A stretch of DNA of 64,000 nucleotides from NIOZ-UU13 sp964444135 (GTDB lineage Bacteria > Planctomycetota > Phycisphaerae > Sedimentisphaerales > Anaerobacaceae): contig CAYUFX010000008.1 in assembly GCA_964444135.1 (NCBI GenBank), positions 26,180-90,179 of the forward strand, read 5' to 3'. The stretch's first letter is position 1; the number at the start of each line of letters is the position of its first letter. Both the position numbers and the translations under genes were made by a program. This document shows positions 35,689 to 44,145 of the stretch, piece after piece. Below the pieces are notes generated by a model. The model searched no databases, was not told the DNA's origin, and worked only from the letters and a program-made list of their open reading frames with translations.

Positions 35689-36165
35689 ATGGCGGAGAAG
35701 ATTTCTTTCAAACTCAATGGGAAACCAATAAGCTTGACCGTGGATAGTGAGCGGATGCTTTTATGGGTTTTGCGCACCGACTTAGGTCTCACGGGAACAA
35801 AATATGGTTGTGGAAAAGCTCTCTGTGGTGCCTGCACCGTTATAGTTGATGATAGGGCAGTCCGGTCATGTGTGGTTCCGGTCAGGAGCATCAAAGGAAA
35901 AGAGGTTCTTACTATTGAAGGCTTGGCCAAAAACGGCAAACTCCATCCGATTCAGGAAGCGTTCGTAAAGCACGATGCTCTTCAATGCGGTTTCTGCACG
36001 CCGGGTATGATTCTAAACGCGTACAGTTTTCTATTGAGGAATCCACAGCCCACCCGTGAGGAAATCATTGAAGGCATGGAGTATAACCTGTGTCGGTGTG
36101 GAGCACATCTTCGAATTATCCGAGCTATCGAATCTGCAGCTCAAGAAATGAAAGGAGCCCGGTAA
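35689..36165 (+). CDS. Molybdenum hydroxylase [2Fe-2S] subunit, copy 1
   Basis: A 158-aa protein. ATG 35689 has AAGGAGG 6 nt upstream, while the longer in-frame start at 35656 has none. The plant-type cluster is held by CGKALCGACTVIVDDRAVRS C and the second cluster by CGFCTPGMILNAYS ... NLCRCGAH. It passes electrons from the molybdenum centre to an outside acceptor. No FAD subunit is encoded in the window, as in two-subunit IorAB-type enzymes. It is followed after 2 nt by the large subunit. The middle of the protein is almost identical to copy 2 at 38675. Confidence 0.93.
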   Translation: MAEKISFKLNGKPISLTVDSERMLLWVLRTDLGLTGTKYGCGKALCGACTVIVDDRAVRSCVVPVRSIKGKEVLTIEGLAKNGKLHPIQEAFVKHDALQCGFCTPGMILNAYSFLLRNPQPTREEIIEGMEYNLCRCGAHLRIIRAIESAAQEMKGAR

Positions 36166-36167
36166 AG

Positions 36168-38375
36168 ATGAAAGAGGATGGATTACAGATTAGCGAGTGT
36201 GACTGTAATGATGGTCTCTACCCAATTAGCCGTCGAGAATTCCTGCAGAGCATAGGTGGCGGCATCATAATCTTCTTTACTGTAGGCGGGGCATCTACGG
36301 CAAAGGGACAGAGCCGTGGCCAAAAGGAACGCCCTGACTTCAATGCTTACCTCCGGATAGGTGAAGATGGCACAGTTACTTGCTTCACCGGTAAAGTTGA
36401 ACTGGGCCAGGGTGCCATGACTTTTTTAGCCCAGACATTAGCTGACGAGCTTGATGTGCCTATGGAATCGGTTGATATGGTTATGGGAGACACGGCTCTT
36501 TGTCCGTATGATGCAGGTACCTGGGGCTCTATGACTACTCCGTACTTTGGACCTGTTCTGCGAGCGGCGGGAGCGGAAGCCAGGGCAGTCCTGATAGGAT
36601 TGGCAGCCGTGCGTCTCAAGGTGCCGAAGGAACGGTTGGACGTAAAAGACGGAGTTGTATTTGATAAGACTCGAAAGGAAACTAAGGTTACTTACGCTCA
36701 ACTGGCGGAAGGCAAAAGGATTGAAAGGCGTCTGGAGCAAAAAGCCCAGGTGAAAACCGTATCGGAACTCAACATAATAGGAAAGCCTCACAATCGGATA
36801 GATGCCCTTGAAAAGGTCACGGGCAAAGCCAAATATACGGCGGACATCCGTGTGGCCGGTATGGTGTACGCAAAGGTTTTGCGGCCTCCGGTTTACGGTG
36901 CTAAGTTAAAGAGCCTTGACACCTCGGCGGTTGATAATATCGACGGAGCCAAGGTGGTCCGGGACGGAGATTTAGTCGCCGTCCTCCACAAAAATCCCGA
37001 CGAGGCCGAGAAAGCCCTGGCGAACATCAAGGCCGAATATGACATCCCGGAAGCGCGTTTTGACGATAAGAGTGTTTTTGATTATTTCGTCGATAATGCC
37101 GCAGACGGCGAAGTAAATAACAAGGGCGGTGACATCGAAAGCGGACGAAAGCTCGCCCGGGACGTAGTCGAGCAGACATACTTGAACAGCTATGTTGCAC
37201 ATTCCCCTATGGAAACGCACATCGCTTTGGCACAGTTCGAAGGCAGCAAAGTCACGGTCTGGGCGTCAACTCAGACGCCTTTCGGCCTTCAGCGAGAATT
37301 AACCCGTGAACTGAAAATTCCTATCGAGAACGTCCGCGTTATTGCTCCTTTCGTGGGAGGCGGATTCGGAGGAAAAATTAGTAATGGGCAGGCTATACAG
37401 GTAGTAAAGCTGGCAAAAATAGTAGAGAAGCCCGTCCAGCTTGCCTGGAGCCGTGCCGATGAGTTCTTCTATGACACGTTTAGGCCCGCTGCAGTTGTTA
37501 AGATAAGGTCGGGCCTGGCGGATTCGGGTAAGATAGTTTTGTGGGATTATAACATTTACGGTATGGGTGCGCGAGGCGCCGACTTGTTCTACGACGTACC
37601 GCATCATCGTACCACCATCTATCGAAGGCTCAAAAGCGGCGAAGGAATGCATCCTTTCGCCACGGGAGCCTGGCGCGCACCCGACAATAACACCAACAGC
37701 TTTGCAAGAGAATCGCACATTGACGTCATGGCCAATAGAGCAGGGATGGACCCATTGGAGTTTCGCCTGAATAATCTAACCGACGAAAGGATGCGGGGAG
37801 TCCTCAAAGCCGCGGCAGAGAAATTCGGCTGGACGCCGGCGAAGGGCCCCAGCGGCCGTGGATTCGGGATAGCCTGTAGTTCTGACGTGAACGTACCTGT
37901 TGCTCTTATAGCAGAGGTTAAAGTCGGTAAGCAAACTGGAGATGTGCAGGTTAAACGCGTGGTCTGCGCCATAGATTTGGGCCTCGTAATTAATCCGGAA
38001 GGAGTCAAGCTGCAGGTAGAAGGTTCTATCACCATGGGGATGGGTTACGCCTTAACCGAAGAAGTCCATTTCGAGGGTGGAAGGATTCTTGATTTAAGCT
38101 TCGGCACATACAAGCTGCCTCGTTTCTCATGGGTTCCGGAAATCGAAACGGTGTTGATAAAAGCGGACGATTCTCCTTCGAAAAGGTGCCGGAGAACCGC
38201 CTATTATTTGTGTGGGTGGCGTTATTGCCAACGCTATTTGCGATGCAACGGGCGCCAGATTGTTTCAAATGCCCATGACTCCGGAACGGATAAGACAAGC
38301 GCTCTGAAGTCTGTTTACCCCGTTAGAGAATTCGATTCCCTAAAGGCTTGTGCCGACGGTGAATTTGCTAATTAG
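36168..38375 (+). pseudogene. Molybdenum hydroxylase large subunit (IorB-like), copy 1, C-terminal frameshift
   Basis: Starts at ATG 36168 and has a twin-arginine motif ISRREFLQSIGGG after about 20 residues, so the enzyme is exported folded with its cofactors. Order of modules: an N-terminal molybdopterin-binding part (FNAYLRIGEDGTVTCFTGKV), then IIGKPHNRIDALEKVTGKAK, then VIAPFVGGGFGGK and GAWRAPDNNTN. At 38181-38184 a run of four A shifts the frame. The open frame then encodes unrelated residues to 38375, entering repeat copy C. With one A removed the protein continues KGAGEPPIICVGGVIANAIC and stops at 38307, as in copy 2. The frameshift removes the catalytic Glu of GEP, so the product should be inactive, unless it is a sequencing error. 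Confidence 0.85.
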
Positions 38376-38539
38376 TTCTTGTTGCGGAAACAGTATTTGT
38401 CATTCCCGCGGAAGCGGGAATCCAGCTTTTTCGCTCTGGACCCCTGCTCCCAGCTTTCGCGGGGACAAGTTTATCCCTGCGGAGGCAGGGACAGGGGTGA
38501 CATCGTCGGCTTTTGCTTTCAGCAACAGATACTAATTAA
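38368..38539. repeat. Dispersed repeat with terminal inverted repeats, copy C (172 bp)
   Basis: Ends CTAATTAGTTCTTGTTGCGG and, on the other strand, TTAATTAGTATCTGTTGCTG. It shares with copies A and B the CATTCCCGCGGAAGCGGGAA hairpin and GGGGTGACATCGTCGG, with an extra short hairpin (TCCCTGCGGAGGCAGGGA) inside. It lies between the two hydroxylase copies and supplies the last codons of the frameshifted one. Confidence 0.8.
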
Positions 38540-38674
38540 ACGTCAGTTTGGAATCTTAGCTATTTTGAGTCATTATCGGCTCAATATAGTATGAGGGTAG
38601 TTTATGTCCGAATTTGTGTTCTCATTTTCTAATTACACTTTTTAATAATACATTAGGCCAAGAGAGGGTTCGAT

Positions 38675-39157
38675 ATGATTGAGACTATTTCCTTCACACT
38701 CAATGGTAAATCGGTAAGCTTAACCACAGACGGCGAACGAAAACTTTTATGGGTTTTGCGCACCGACCTGGGGCTCACGGGAACGAAATATGGTTGTGGA
38801 AAAGCTCTTTGCGGCGCCTGCACTGTTATAGTTGACGATAGGGCAGTCCGGTCATGTGTGGTTCCGGTCAGGAGTATTAAAGGCAAAAAGGTTCTTACCA
38901 TCGAAGGATTGGCAAAGAACGGCAAACTGCATCCGATTCAGGAAGCATTCGTAAAGCACGATGCTCTTCAATGTGGTTTCTGCACACCGGGTATGATTCT
39001 TAACGCTTATAGTCTGTTGTTGAGAAATCCTCAGCCTACCAAAGCGGAAATCATTCAGGGTATGGAAAATAATTTGTGCCGATGTGGGGCACATACGCGA
39101 ATCATCCAGGCTATCCAGTCCGCAGCCGAAGAAATGAAAGGAGTTGAACAGAGATGA
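38675..39157 (+). CDS. Molybdenum hydroxylase [2Fe-2S] subunit, copy 2
   Basis: A 160-aa protein starting MIETISFTLNGKSVSLTTDG, with AGAGAGGG upstream. The Cys motifs are the same as in copy 1 (CGKALCGACT, CGFCTPGM, CRCGAH). Its stop overlaps the large-subunit ATG in ATGA, so the pair is translationally coupled. From about residue 20 to 110 the DNA is nearly the same as copy 1, while the ends differ more. Confidence 0.93.
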   Translation: MIETISFTLNGKSVSLTTDGERKLLWVLRTDLGLTGTKYGCGKALCGACTVIVDDRAVRSCVVPVRSIKGKKVLTIEGLAKNGKLHPIQEAFVKHDALQCGFCTPGMILNAYSLLLRNPQPTKAEIIQGMENNLCRCGAHTRIIQAIQSAAEEMKGVEQR

Positions 39158-41328
39158 AAGAGAATGAATACATTCAGCTCGATTTCAGTGATATAACCGC
39201 CGACCCTAATCTTACGCGTCGGGAATTTTTGAAGTGCTTGGGCGGTGGAATCATAATCTTTTTCTGCATTGGAGATATTTCAGTATTAGAGGCGCAAAGA
39301 CGCGGCAGAGCATATCCTGATGACTTTAACGCCTATCTTAGAATTGGGGCCGATGGCCGGGTCACCTGCTTCACCGGCAAAATAGAAATGGGACAGGGTG
39401 TCATTACTTCCCTGGCACAGATGTTGGCTGACGAGCTCGATATAACCCTGGAATCGGTTGATATGGTTATGGGGGACACCTCTCTCTGCCCATGGGACAT
39501 GGGCACCTTCGGTTCTATGACCACTCGTTTCTTCGGTCCTCCTCTGAGGGCCGCTGGGGCGGAGGCAAGGGCTGTCTTAATAGAGTTAGCTGCCGAGTAT
39601 CTCCAGCGGCCTGTGGACAGATTGGCCACACAAAATGGAGTAATATTCGATAAGAATCAAAAACAAAAGCAGGTCACGTATGCCCAATTAGCTGAAGGTA
39701 AAAATATAGCAAGGGTCGTAAAACAAAAACCTTTCTTAAAGACGCCTTCTGAGTTTAAGGTTATTGGAAAATCTTTTTTACGCCGGGATGCTGTGGAGAA
39801 AGTTACCGGTAAGGCTGAATTTGCCGGCGATATCCGGCTACCCGACATGTTATATGCAAAGATTCTAAGACCTCCTGCTCATGGTGCCAGATTAACCAGT
39901 GTTGACACTTCTGATGCTGAAAAGATTGAAGGTGTTAGATTGGTGCGAGATGGTGACCTGATTGCTGTGCTGCACAAAAATCCCGACGAGGCGGAAAAGG
40001 CTTTGGGAAAAATCAAAGCCAAATTCGATGTGCCGGAAGCGAAAGTCGACGATGAAAGTATTTTTGAGCATTTACTCAATCAGAGCCCGATAAAAAACGT
40101 TGTTGACAGTGGAGGTGATATCAAAGAGGGGGAAAGACTTTCTGATGTTGTAATAGAGGAAAAATATTTGAACAGCTATGTCGCGCATGCACCTATGGAA
40201 ACCCATACTGCTGTGGCTAAAGTCGAGGCCAGTAAGGCTACCGTGTGGGCGTCGACTCAGACCCCTTTCCCGCTCAAAGACCAGTTAGTTCGGGCACTGG
40301 GCTTTCCTTCTGAGAATGTGCGTGTTATTACTCCATTTGTTGGAGGGGGTTTTGGGGGAAAGAGCCAAAGCTCACAGGGTATAGAGGCGGCAAAGCTGGC
40401 AAAATTAACCGGCAAACCTGTCCAGGTCGCCTGGAGCCGTGCGGAAGAATTCTTTTATGATACTTTTCGACCTGCAGCGGTCGTCAAAATAAAATCAGGG
40501 GTTACTAAATCAGGCAAAATTACTCTGTGGAACTATGAAGTTTATTTCGCAGGCTCAAGAGGCTCTCAGCATTTCTATGATATTCCAAACCATTCAACTA
40601 TAGCACTCGGAGAGTGGAGAGGAAGCTCCAATGGCGCACATCCCTTTGCTACTGGGCCCTGGCGTGCACCTGCAAATAACACAAATACCTTCGCCAGAGA
40701 ATCACATATCGATATTATGGCTTCCAGAGCCGGGGTGGACCCTGTAGAGTTCCGTTTGAAGAATTTGAAGGATGAAAGGATGCGGAGGGTTCTTAAAGCG
40801 GCAGCAGAAAAATTCGGTTGGACGCCATCAAAAGCGCCGAGCTCTCGCGGTTTCGGTGTAGCCTGTGGTATTGATTCGGGAACGTATGTGGCCCATATAG
40901 CCGAGGTTGAGGTTGAGAGGCAAACCGGAAGCGTGCAGGTTAAGCGCGTAGTATGTGCTCAGGATATGGGTATAGTAGTTAATCCTGAAGGAGCTATTTT
41001 GCAGATAGAAGGCTGTATCACTATGGGATTAGGTTATGCTCTGACCGAAGAAATCCGCTTCAAAGGTGGAAAAATTCTCGATTCTGATTTCAGTACATAT
41101 GAACTGCCTCGTTTCTCATGGCTGCCAAAAATCGAAACAGTATTGATAAAGGCAGATGACATTTCGCCCCAGGGAGGTGGGGAACCGGCCATTATTTGTA
41201 CGGGTGGTGTTATTGCCAACGCTATTTATGATGCAACTGGCACCAGACTGCTTCAACTTCCCATGACACCAGAACGGGTAAAAGAAGCCCTGGCAAGTGG
41301 TGCTCGACATGCGGCTCTAACAGCATAA
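39154..41328 (+). CDS. Molybdenum hydroxylase large subunit (IorB-like), copy 2, intact
   Basis: A 724-aa molybdopterin-binding subunit of the xanthine dehydrogenase/isoquinoline 1-oxidoreductase family. Tat motif LTRREFLKCLGGG at about 20-32. N-terminal FNAYLRIGADGRVTCFTGKI, middle VITPFVGGGFGGKSQ, RAPANNTNTFARESH, and C-terminal GGGEPAIICTGGVIANAIYD with the catalytic Glu at 677. The order of modules, with a molybdopterin segment ahead of the hammerhead domain, is the IorB type rather than XDH. These enzymes hydroxylate N-heterocycles or aldehydes with water oxygen; this substrate is unknown. Electrons would go to a periplasmic acceptor because no FAD subunit is present. Confidence 0.92.
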   Translation: MKENEYIQLDFSDITADPNLTRREFLKCLGGGIIIFFCIGDISVLEAQRRGRAYPDDFNAYLRIGADGRVTCFTGKIEMGQGVITSLAQMLADELDITLESVDMVMGDTSLCPWDMGTFGSMTTRFFGPPLRAAGAEARAVLIELAAEYLQRPVDRLATQNGVIFDKNQKQKQVTYAQLAEGKNIARVVKQKPFLKTPSEFKVIGKSFLRRDAVEKVTGKAEFAGDIRLPDMLYAKILRPPAHGARLTSVDTSDAEKIEGVRLVRDGDLIAVLHKNPDEAEKALGKIKAKFDVPEAKVDDESIFEHLLNQSPIKNVVDSGGDIKEGERLSDVVIEEKYLNSYVAHAPMETHTAVAKVEASKATVWASTQTPFPLKDQLVRALGFPSENVRVITPFVGGGFGGKSQSSQGIEAAKLAKLTGKPVQVAWSRAEEFFYDTFRPAAVVKIKSGVTKSGKITLWNYEVYFAGSRGSQHFYDIPNHSTIALGEWRGSSNGAHPFATGPWRAPANNTNTFARESHIDIMASRAGVDPVEFRLKNLKDERMRRVLKAAAEKFGWTPSKAPSSRGFGVACGIDSGTYVAHIAEVEVERQTGSVQVKRVVCAQDMGIVVNPEGAILQIEGCITMGLGYALTEEIRFKGGKILDSDFSTYELPRFSWLPKIETVLIKADDISPQGGGEPAIICTGGVIANAIYDATGTRLLQLPMTPERVKEALASGARHAALTA

Positions 41329-41640
41329 GGTGGATATTCAACAACACGACTGGGGCGCTTACTGTAGAGCGCTTGGATTAATGGCTCGTACTATACTCTG
41401 GCTGCCGAATTAGTGTTGAGCGTGAATAGTCTGCACATCGCACGTATACTCCGATATAGAATGACCGTTTTTCAATCAAGGGACTGCTTGTTCCATATTT
41501 TCTATCCAGGGAGAGGGTGGCGTGTCAACCTGAGTGCTTATGAAAACAAACGGGGCCTATGCCGATTCAATCGGTACAGGCCCCGAATTGACTTAAATCC
41601 GTTGCTTTATTGTCCATCATCGCGGGCAATCAATTGCAAC
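41329..41640. other. Convergent intergenic region, 312 bp
   Basis: Between the hydroxylase operon and the minus-strand GATase-like gene. Apart from the terminator at 41551-41585 I see nothing of note. Confidence 0.4.
41551..41585 (-). terminator. Bidirectional hairpin terminator
   Basis: Arms CGGGGCCT (41551-41558) and AGGCCCCG (41578-41585), extended inside by TGCCGAT and ATCGGTA around a TCA loop. On the minus strand it is followed by GTTTGTTTTC, so it suits the gene that ends at 41641; it could also serve the hydroxylase operon. Confidence 0.75.
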
Positions 41641-43824
41641 TTACGGTGCTGGTGGCGGAGGATACAGCCGAATATCATCGAAGTACATCGTACCAGAACC
41701 ACCGGCTACCGGATTCTTCTTGTTACCAAGGCCAAGGGAAATTGTATTGACGTTGGCCAGATTCACACCCTGGTCGGCAAACGCCTGCAGGGGGATACTC
41801 CATTCTGTCCACCTGCCTGTCTGTGCTGCATCAGGATTATCGTGATTAACCACCGCACTGCCATTGAGAGCAACATACAAAGTCTCAGCAGCGTTAGCAG
41901 CATCACCCCTGAACCAAATTGTCAGGGTGGTGACACCTTTCTCCGTCCAGTCACGCGGGTAAGTCAACGTCAAAGTCGCCTCAGAGTATCCAACGCTGTT
42001 GTCGTAGTAGAGCGGCATCGACTGGTTGCCGCTGTGAACGATAGTTTGCTCGGCAAAAGGAGGATTGTCATAACCAACAAGAGACCCGTTTGTCGGGTCG
42101 TCGTATCCGTCTATCCACGCATTAAATATCCTGTTGCTCTCGGGGTCGGCGGGGTCAAGGTCGTTATAAGATTCGAAATCGTCCACGATAAGGAAGTTGG
42201 CTGTCGTAAAGCTCCATACATTGCCAGTCCACGGACTGTCGGGATTGACGTTATTGGCCTCGTCAATACGCCAATAGTAGGTGGTATTCCACAGGAGTTT
42301 TTCTGGTTCGTAGCTCTCAGCACCAAGGTTTCCTGCACCTTTATACTCCGGTGAACCGGTATCGGCATTGCGTACGACCTCTTTATCTGTGCCGAAGTAT
42401 ATCTGATGCGAAGCAGCATAGACTCCCGGCGTCCAGGTAAGAATCGGTATTTGCTTTATATCCACAGCGCCATTAGATGGGTCCGGGCTTCCGACGCCGC
42501 CCTCAGTAGTAAAGCTCCAGACCTGGCCTTTAAATGTCTCGATGGCATCAAACTCATCGACCCGCCAGTAGTAAGTCTTAGCCAATTTAAGTGTGTCGGG
42601 AGTATAGGTCGTAGTTCCCTGTGGGAGTCCACCGGCGGCATTGTCCACATCGTCAAAATTGTCGCCAAAATATACTGTGTGCAATTTCGAACCGAAACCT
42701 CCGGTCCAGCTAAGCCCTACATCCGGGGCCACCATCTCGGCACCATCAGCCGGGTCGGGATTGTATGCGGTCTTGGGTGGGACCGAAAAGCTCCAGACAT
42801 TACCTTTCCAGGGACTATTAGGCTCGTTGTCATTGATCTCATCGATTCGCCAATAGTAAGTCATCCCCGGAACAAGGCCGTCCGGAAAAGGAAATCCGGG
42901 AAAACCGACAACAATAAACGTATCAGTTTGGTTACCCTGGAACGTACTCTCGGCGCCATCGTTCACATCGTCGAAATTGTCACCAAAGTACACATCGTGC
43001 GAAACAGCCAAATCTCCTGGCGCCCAGCTAAGGGTCGCCCATGTATCCGCATAGAGGGAACGGTCGCGTGGGTCGGGGGTTCTGGCCTGAGTTTTCACGC
43101 CCAGTACATATTTAACGGTTGCTTCAATCAGTGCATAAGCATTTTCATTCAATACATCATGCGCATAATAGTGAAAGAACATACCGATGCGGATATCCGC
43201 TGCAAACGGGCCGCTGCCATCTGCAGCAGGTACAGCCAGCGCAGCTCCCTTTTCGTAAACAAGAATAACATCGTAAGTCTGGCCGTCGGCTAAGGTAGCT
43301 GTTGCAATGACGGTGGCATCACCCCCTGCATCGCCATTGGCAAATTGGGCCGTGCCTGCTGAGCCCGTGATATCGGTCAGAACAGTCACGGTTCCGCTGA
43401 GACCTGCGGCCAAAAAATGCCCGGGACTGACGATTGTTATATCTGTAGTTGCCACATCGCTTGTTGAACCGCCACCACTTGTCATACCCATCTCATCCCA
43501 GCAGTAAGGCTCGCCGACGACTATCGGAACTTCTACTTCTGTGATTTCGTTGGCGACGTTGCTGGAACCGATCGACTCGGAAATCCAGACCAAATCCGCA
43601 GCGGCCGCGGCAGCCTCAGTAGCTGCTTCATCCTCAGTGTCATCAAAATACGTTACCGTGTGTCCAAGGCTTTCAAGGAAATCACCTATCAAAGCGTCAT
43701 TGGGGTAGGAGGCTCGGTCGGCGTTCACTATAAATAGTATATTGTCCCCCATGGCTCCAGTAGCTGAAAAACTAAGTGCTACCACCAAACAGAGTAAGGC
43801 TCTTACAAATTTTTTCTCTAACAT
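41641..43824 (-). CDS. Secreted GATase-like / FN3-like multidomain protein (1)
   Basis: A 727-aa secreted protein with a signal at 1-26 (cleaved near GAMGDN). Residues 27-245 look like a ThuA/class I glutamine-amidotransferase-like Rossmann domain (ILFIVNADRASYPNDALIGD, LGHTVTYFDDTEDE, DLVWISESIGSS, VPIVVGEPYCWDEMG). Three FN3-like repeats follow, each with HDVYFGDNFDDV, TYYWRIDEIN and GNVWSF variants, then a C-terminal sugar-binding-like domain (VDDFESYND, NAWIDGYDDPTNGS, MYFDDIRLY) typical of planctomycete extracellular proteins. No catalytic triad is obvious. AAGGAGG lies 8 nt upstream. It shares promoter and leader with the 891-aa paralogue upstream. Confidence 0.8.
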   Translation of the reverse strand: MLEKKFVRALLCLVVALSFSATGAMGDNILFIVNADRASYPNDALIGDFLESLGHTVTYFDDTEDEAATEAAAAAADLVWISESIGSSNVANEITEVEVPIVVGEPYCWDEMGMTSGGGSTSDVATTDITIVSPGHFLAAGLSGTVTVLTDITGSAGTAQFANGDAGGDATVIATATLADGQTYDVILVYEKGAALAVPAADGSGPFAADIRIGMFFHYYAHDVLNENAYALIEATVKYVLGVKTQARTPDPRDRSLYADTWATLSWAPGDLAVSHDVYFGDNFDDVNDGAESTFQGNQTDTFIVVGFPGFPFPDGLVPGMTYYWRIDEINDNEPNSPWKGNVWSFSVPPKTAYNPDPADGAEMVAPDVGLSWTGGFGSKLHTVYFGDNFDDVDNAAGGLPQGTTTYTPDTLKLAKTYYWRVDEFDAIETFKGQVWSFTTEGGVGSPDPSNGAVDIKQIPILTWTPGVYAASHQIYFGTDKEVVRNADTGSPEYKGAGNLGAESYEPEKLLWNTTYYWRIDEANNVNPDSPWTGNVWSFTTANFLIVDDFESYNDLDPADPESNRIFNAWIDGYDDPTNGSLVGYDNPPFAEQTIVHSGNQSMPLYYDNSVGYSEATLTLTYPRDWTEKGVTTLTIWFRGDAANAAETLYVALNGSAVVNHDNPDAAQTGRWTEWSIPLQAFADQGVNLANVNTISLGLGNKKNPVAGGSGTMYFDDIRLYPPPPAP

Positions 43825-44145
43825 AATAATCCTCCTTCAAAAAATAAATATAGGTTGTTAATTGAAATGCAAAATATCTTATCCGCAAGGCACAAGTTCT
43901 GATTTCCAGCTCTCTGCCTCGCATAATACTCAATAACTCCTCCTCTATTCTGTAAACTACTCGTCGGGGCGGAGCCCGCCGCAGGCCGGTAAGTATTGCG
44001 CCCGCTTGATGACCTTAAAACCGCAGATGTCCGGCTGCACAGGCACAAGCTTTACTATACTGGTTTATACCAAATTATCTACTTTCCCGTCAAGGAAAAT
44101 CTGCCGACTCAGCGAAATGCCTGACCGACAATAACTCCATACCGG
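43825..44145. other. Leader and promoter region of protein (1), 321 bp
   Basis: On the minus strand a leader of about 230 nt runs from the promoter at 44064-44093 to the gene. It carries a second ribosome-binding-like GAGGAGGAGTTATTG (about 43935) in addition to the real AAGGAGG. Short blocks of it recur in the leader of protein (2). Confidence 0.5.
44064..44093 (-). promoter_or_regulatory. Sigma-70-like promoter for protein (1)
   Basis: Minus strand: TTGACG (44093-44088), 18-nt spacer, TATAAA (44069-44064). The spacer (GGAAAGTAGATAATTTGG) is close to that of the promoter at 47029-47058. Confidence 0.7.

Noticed and set aside
41413..42354. A 313-codon plus-strand open frame
   Set aside because: Mostly antisense to the secreted protein at 41641-43824, and it crosses the terminator hairpin.
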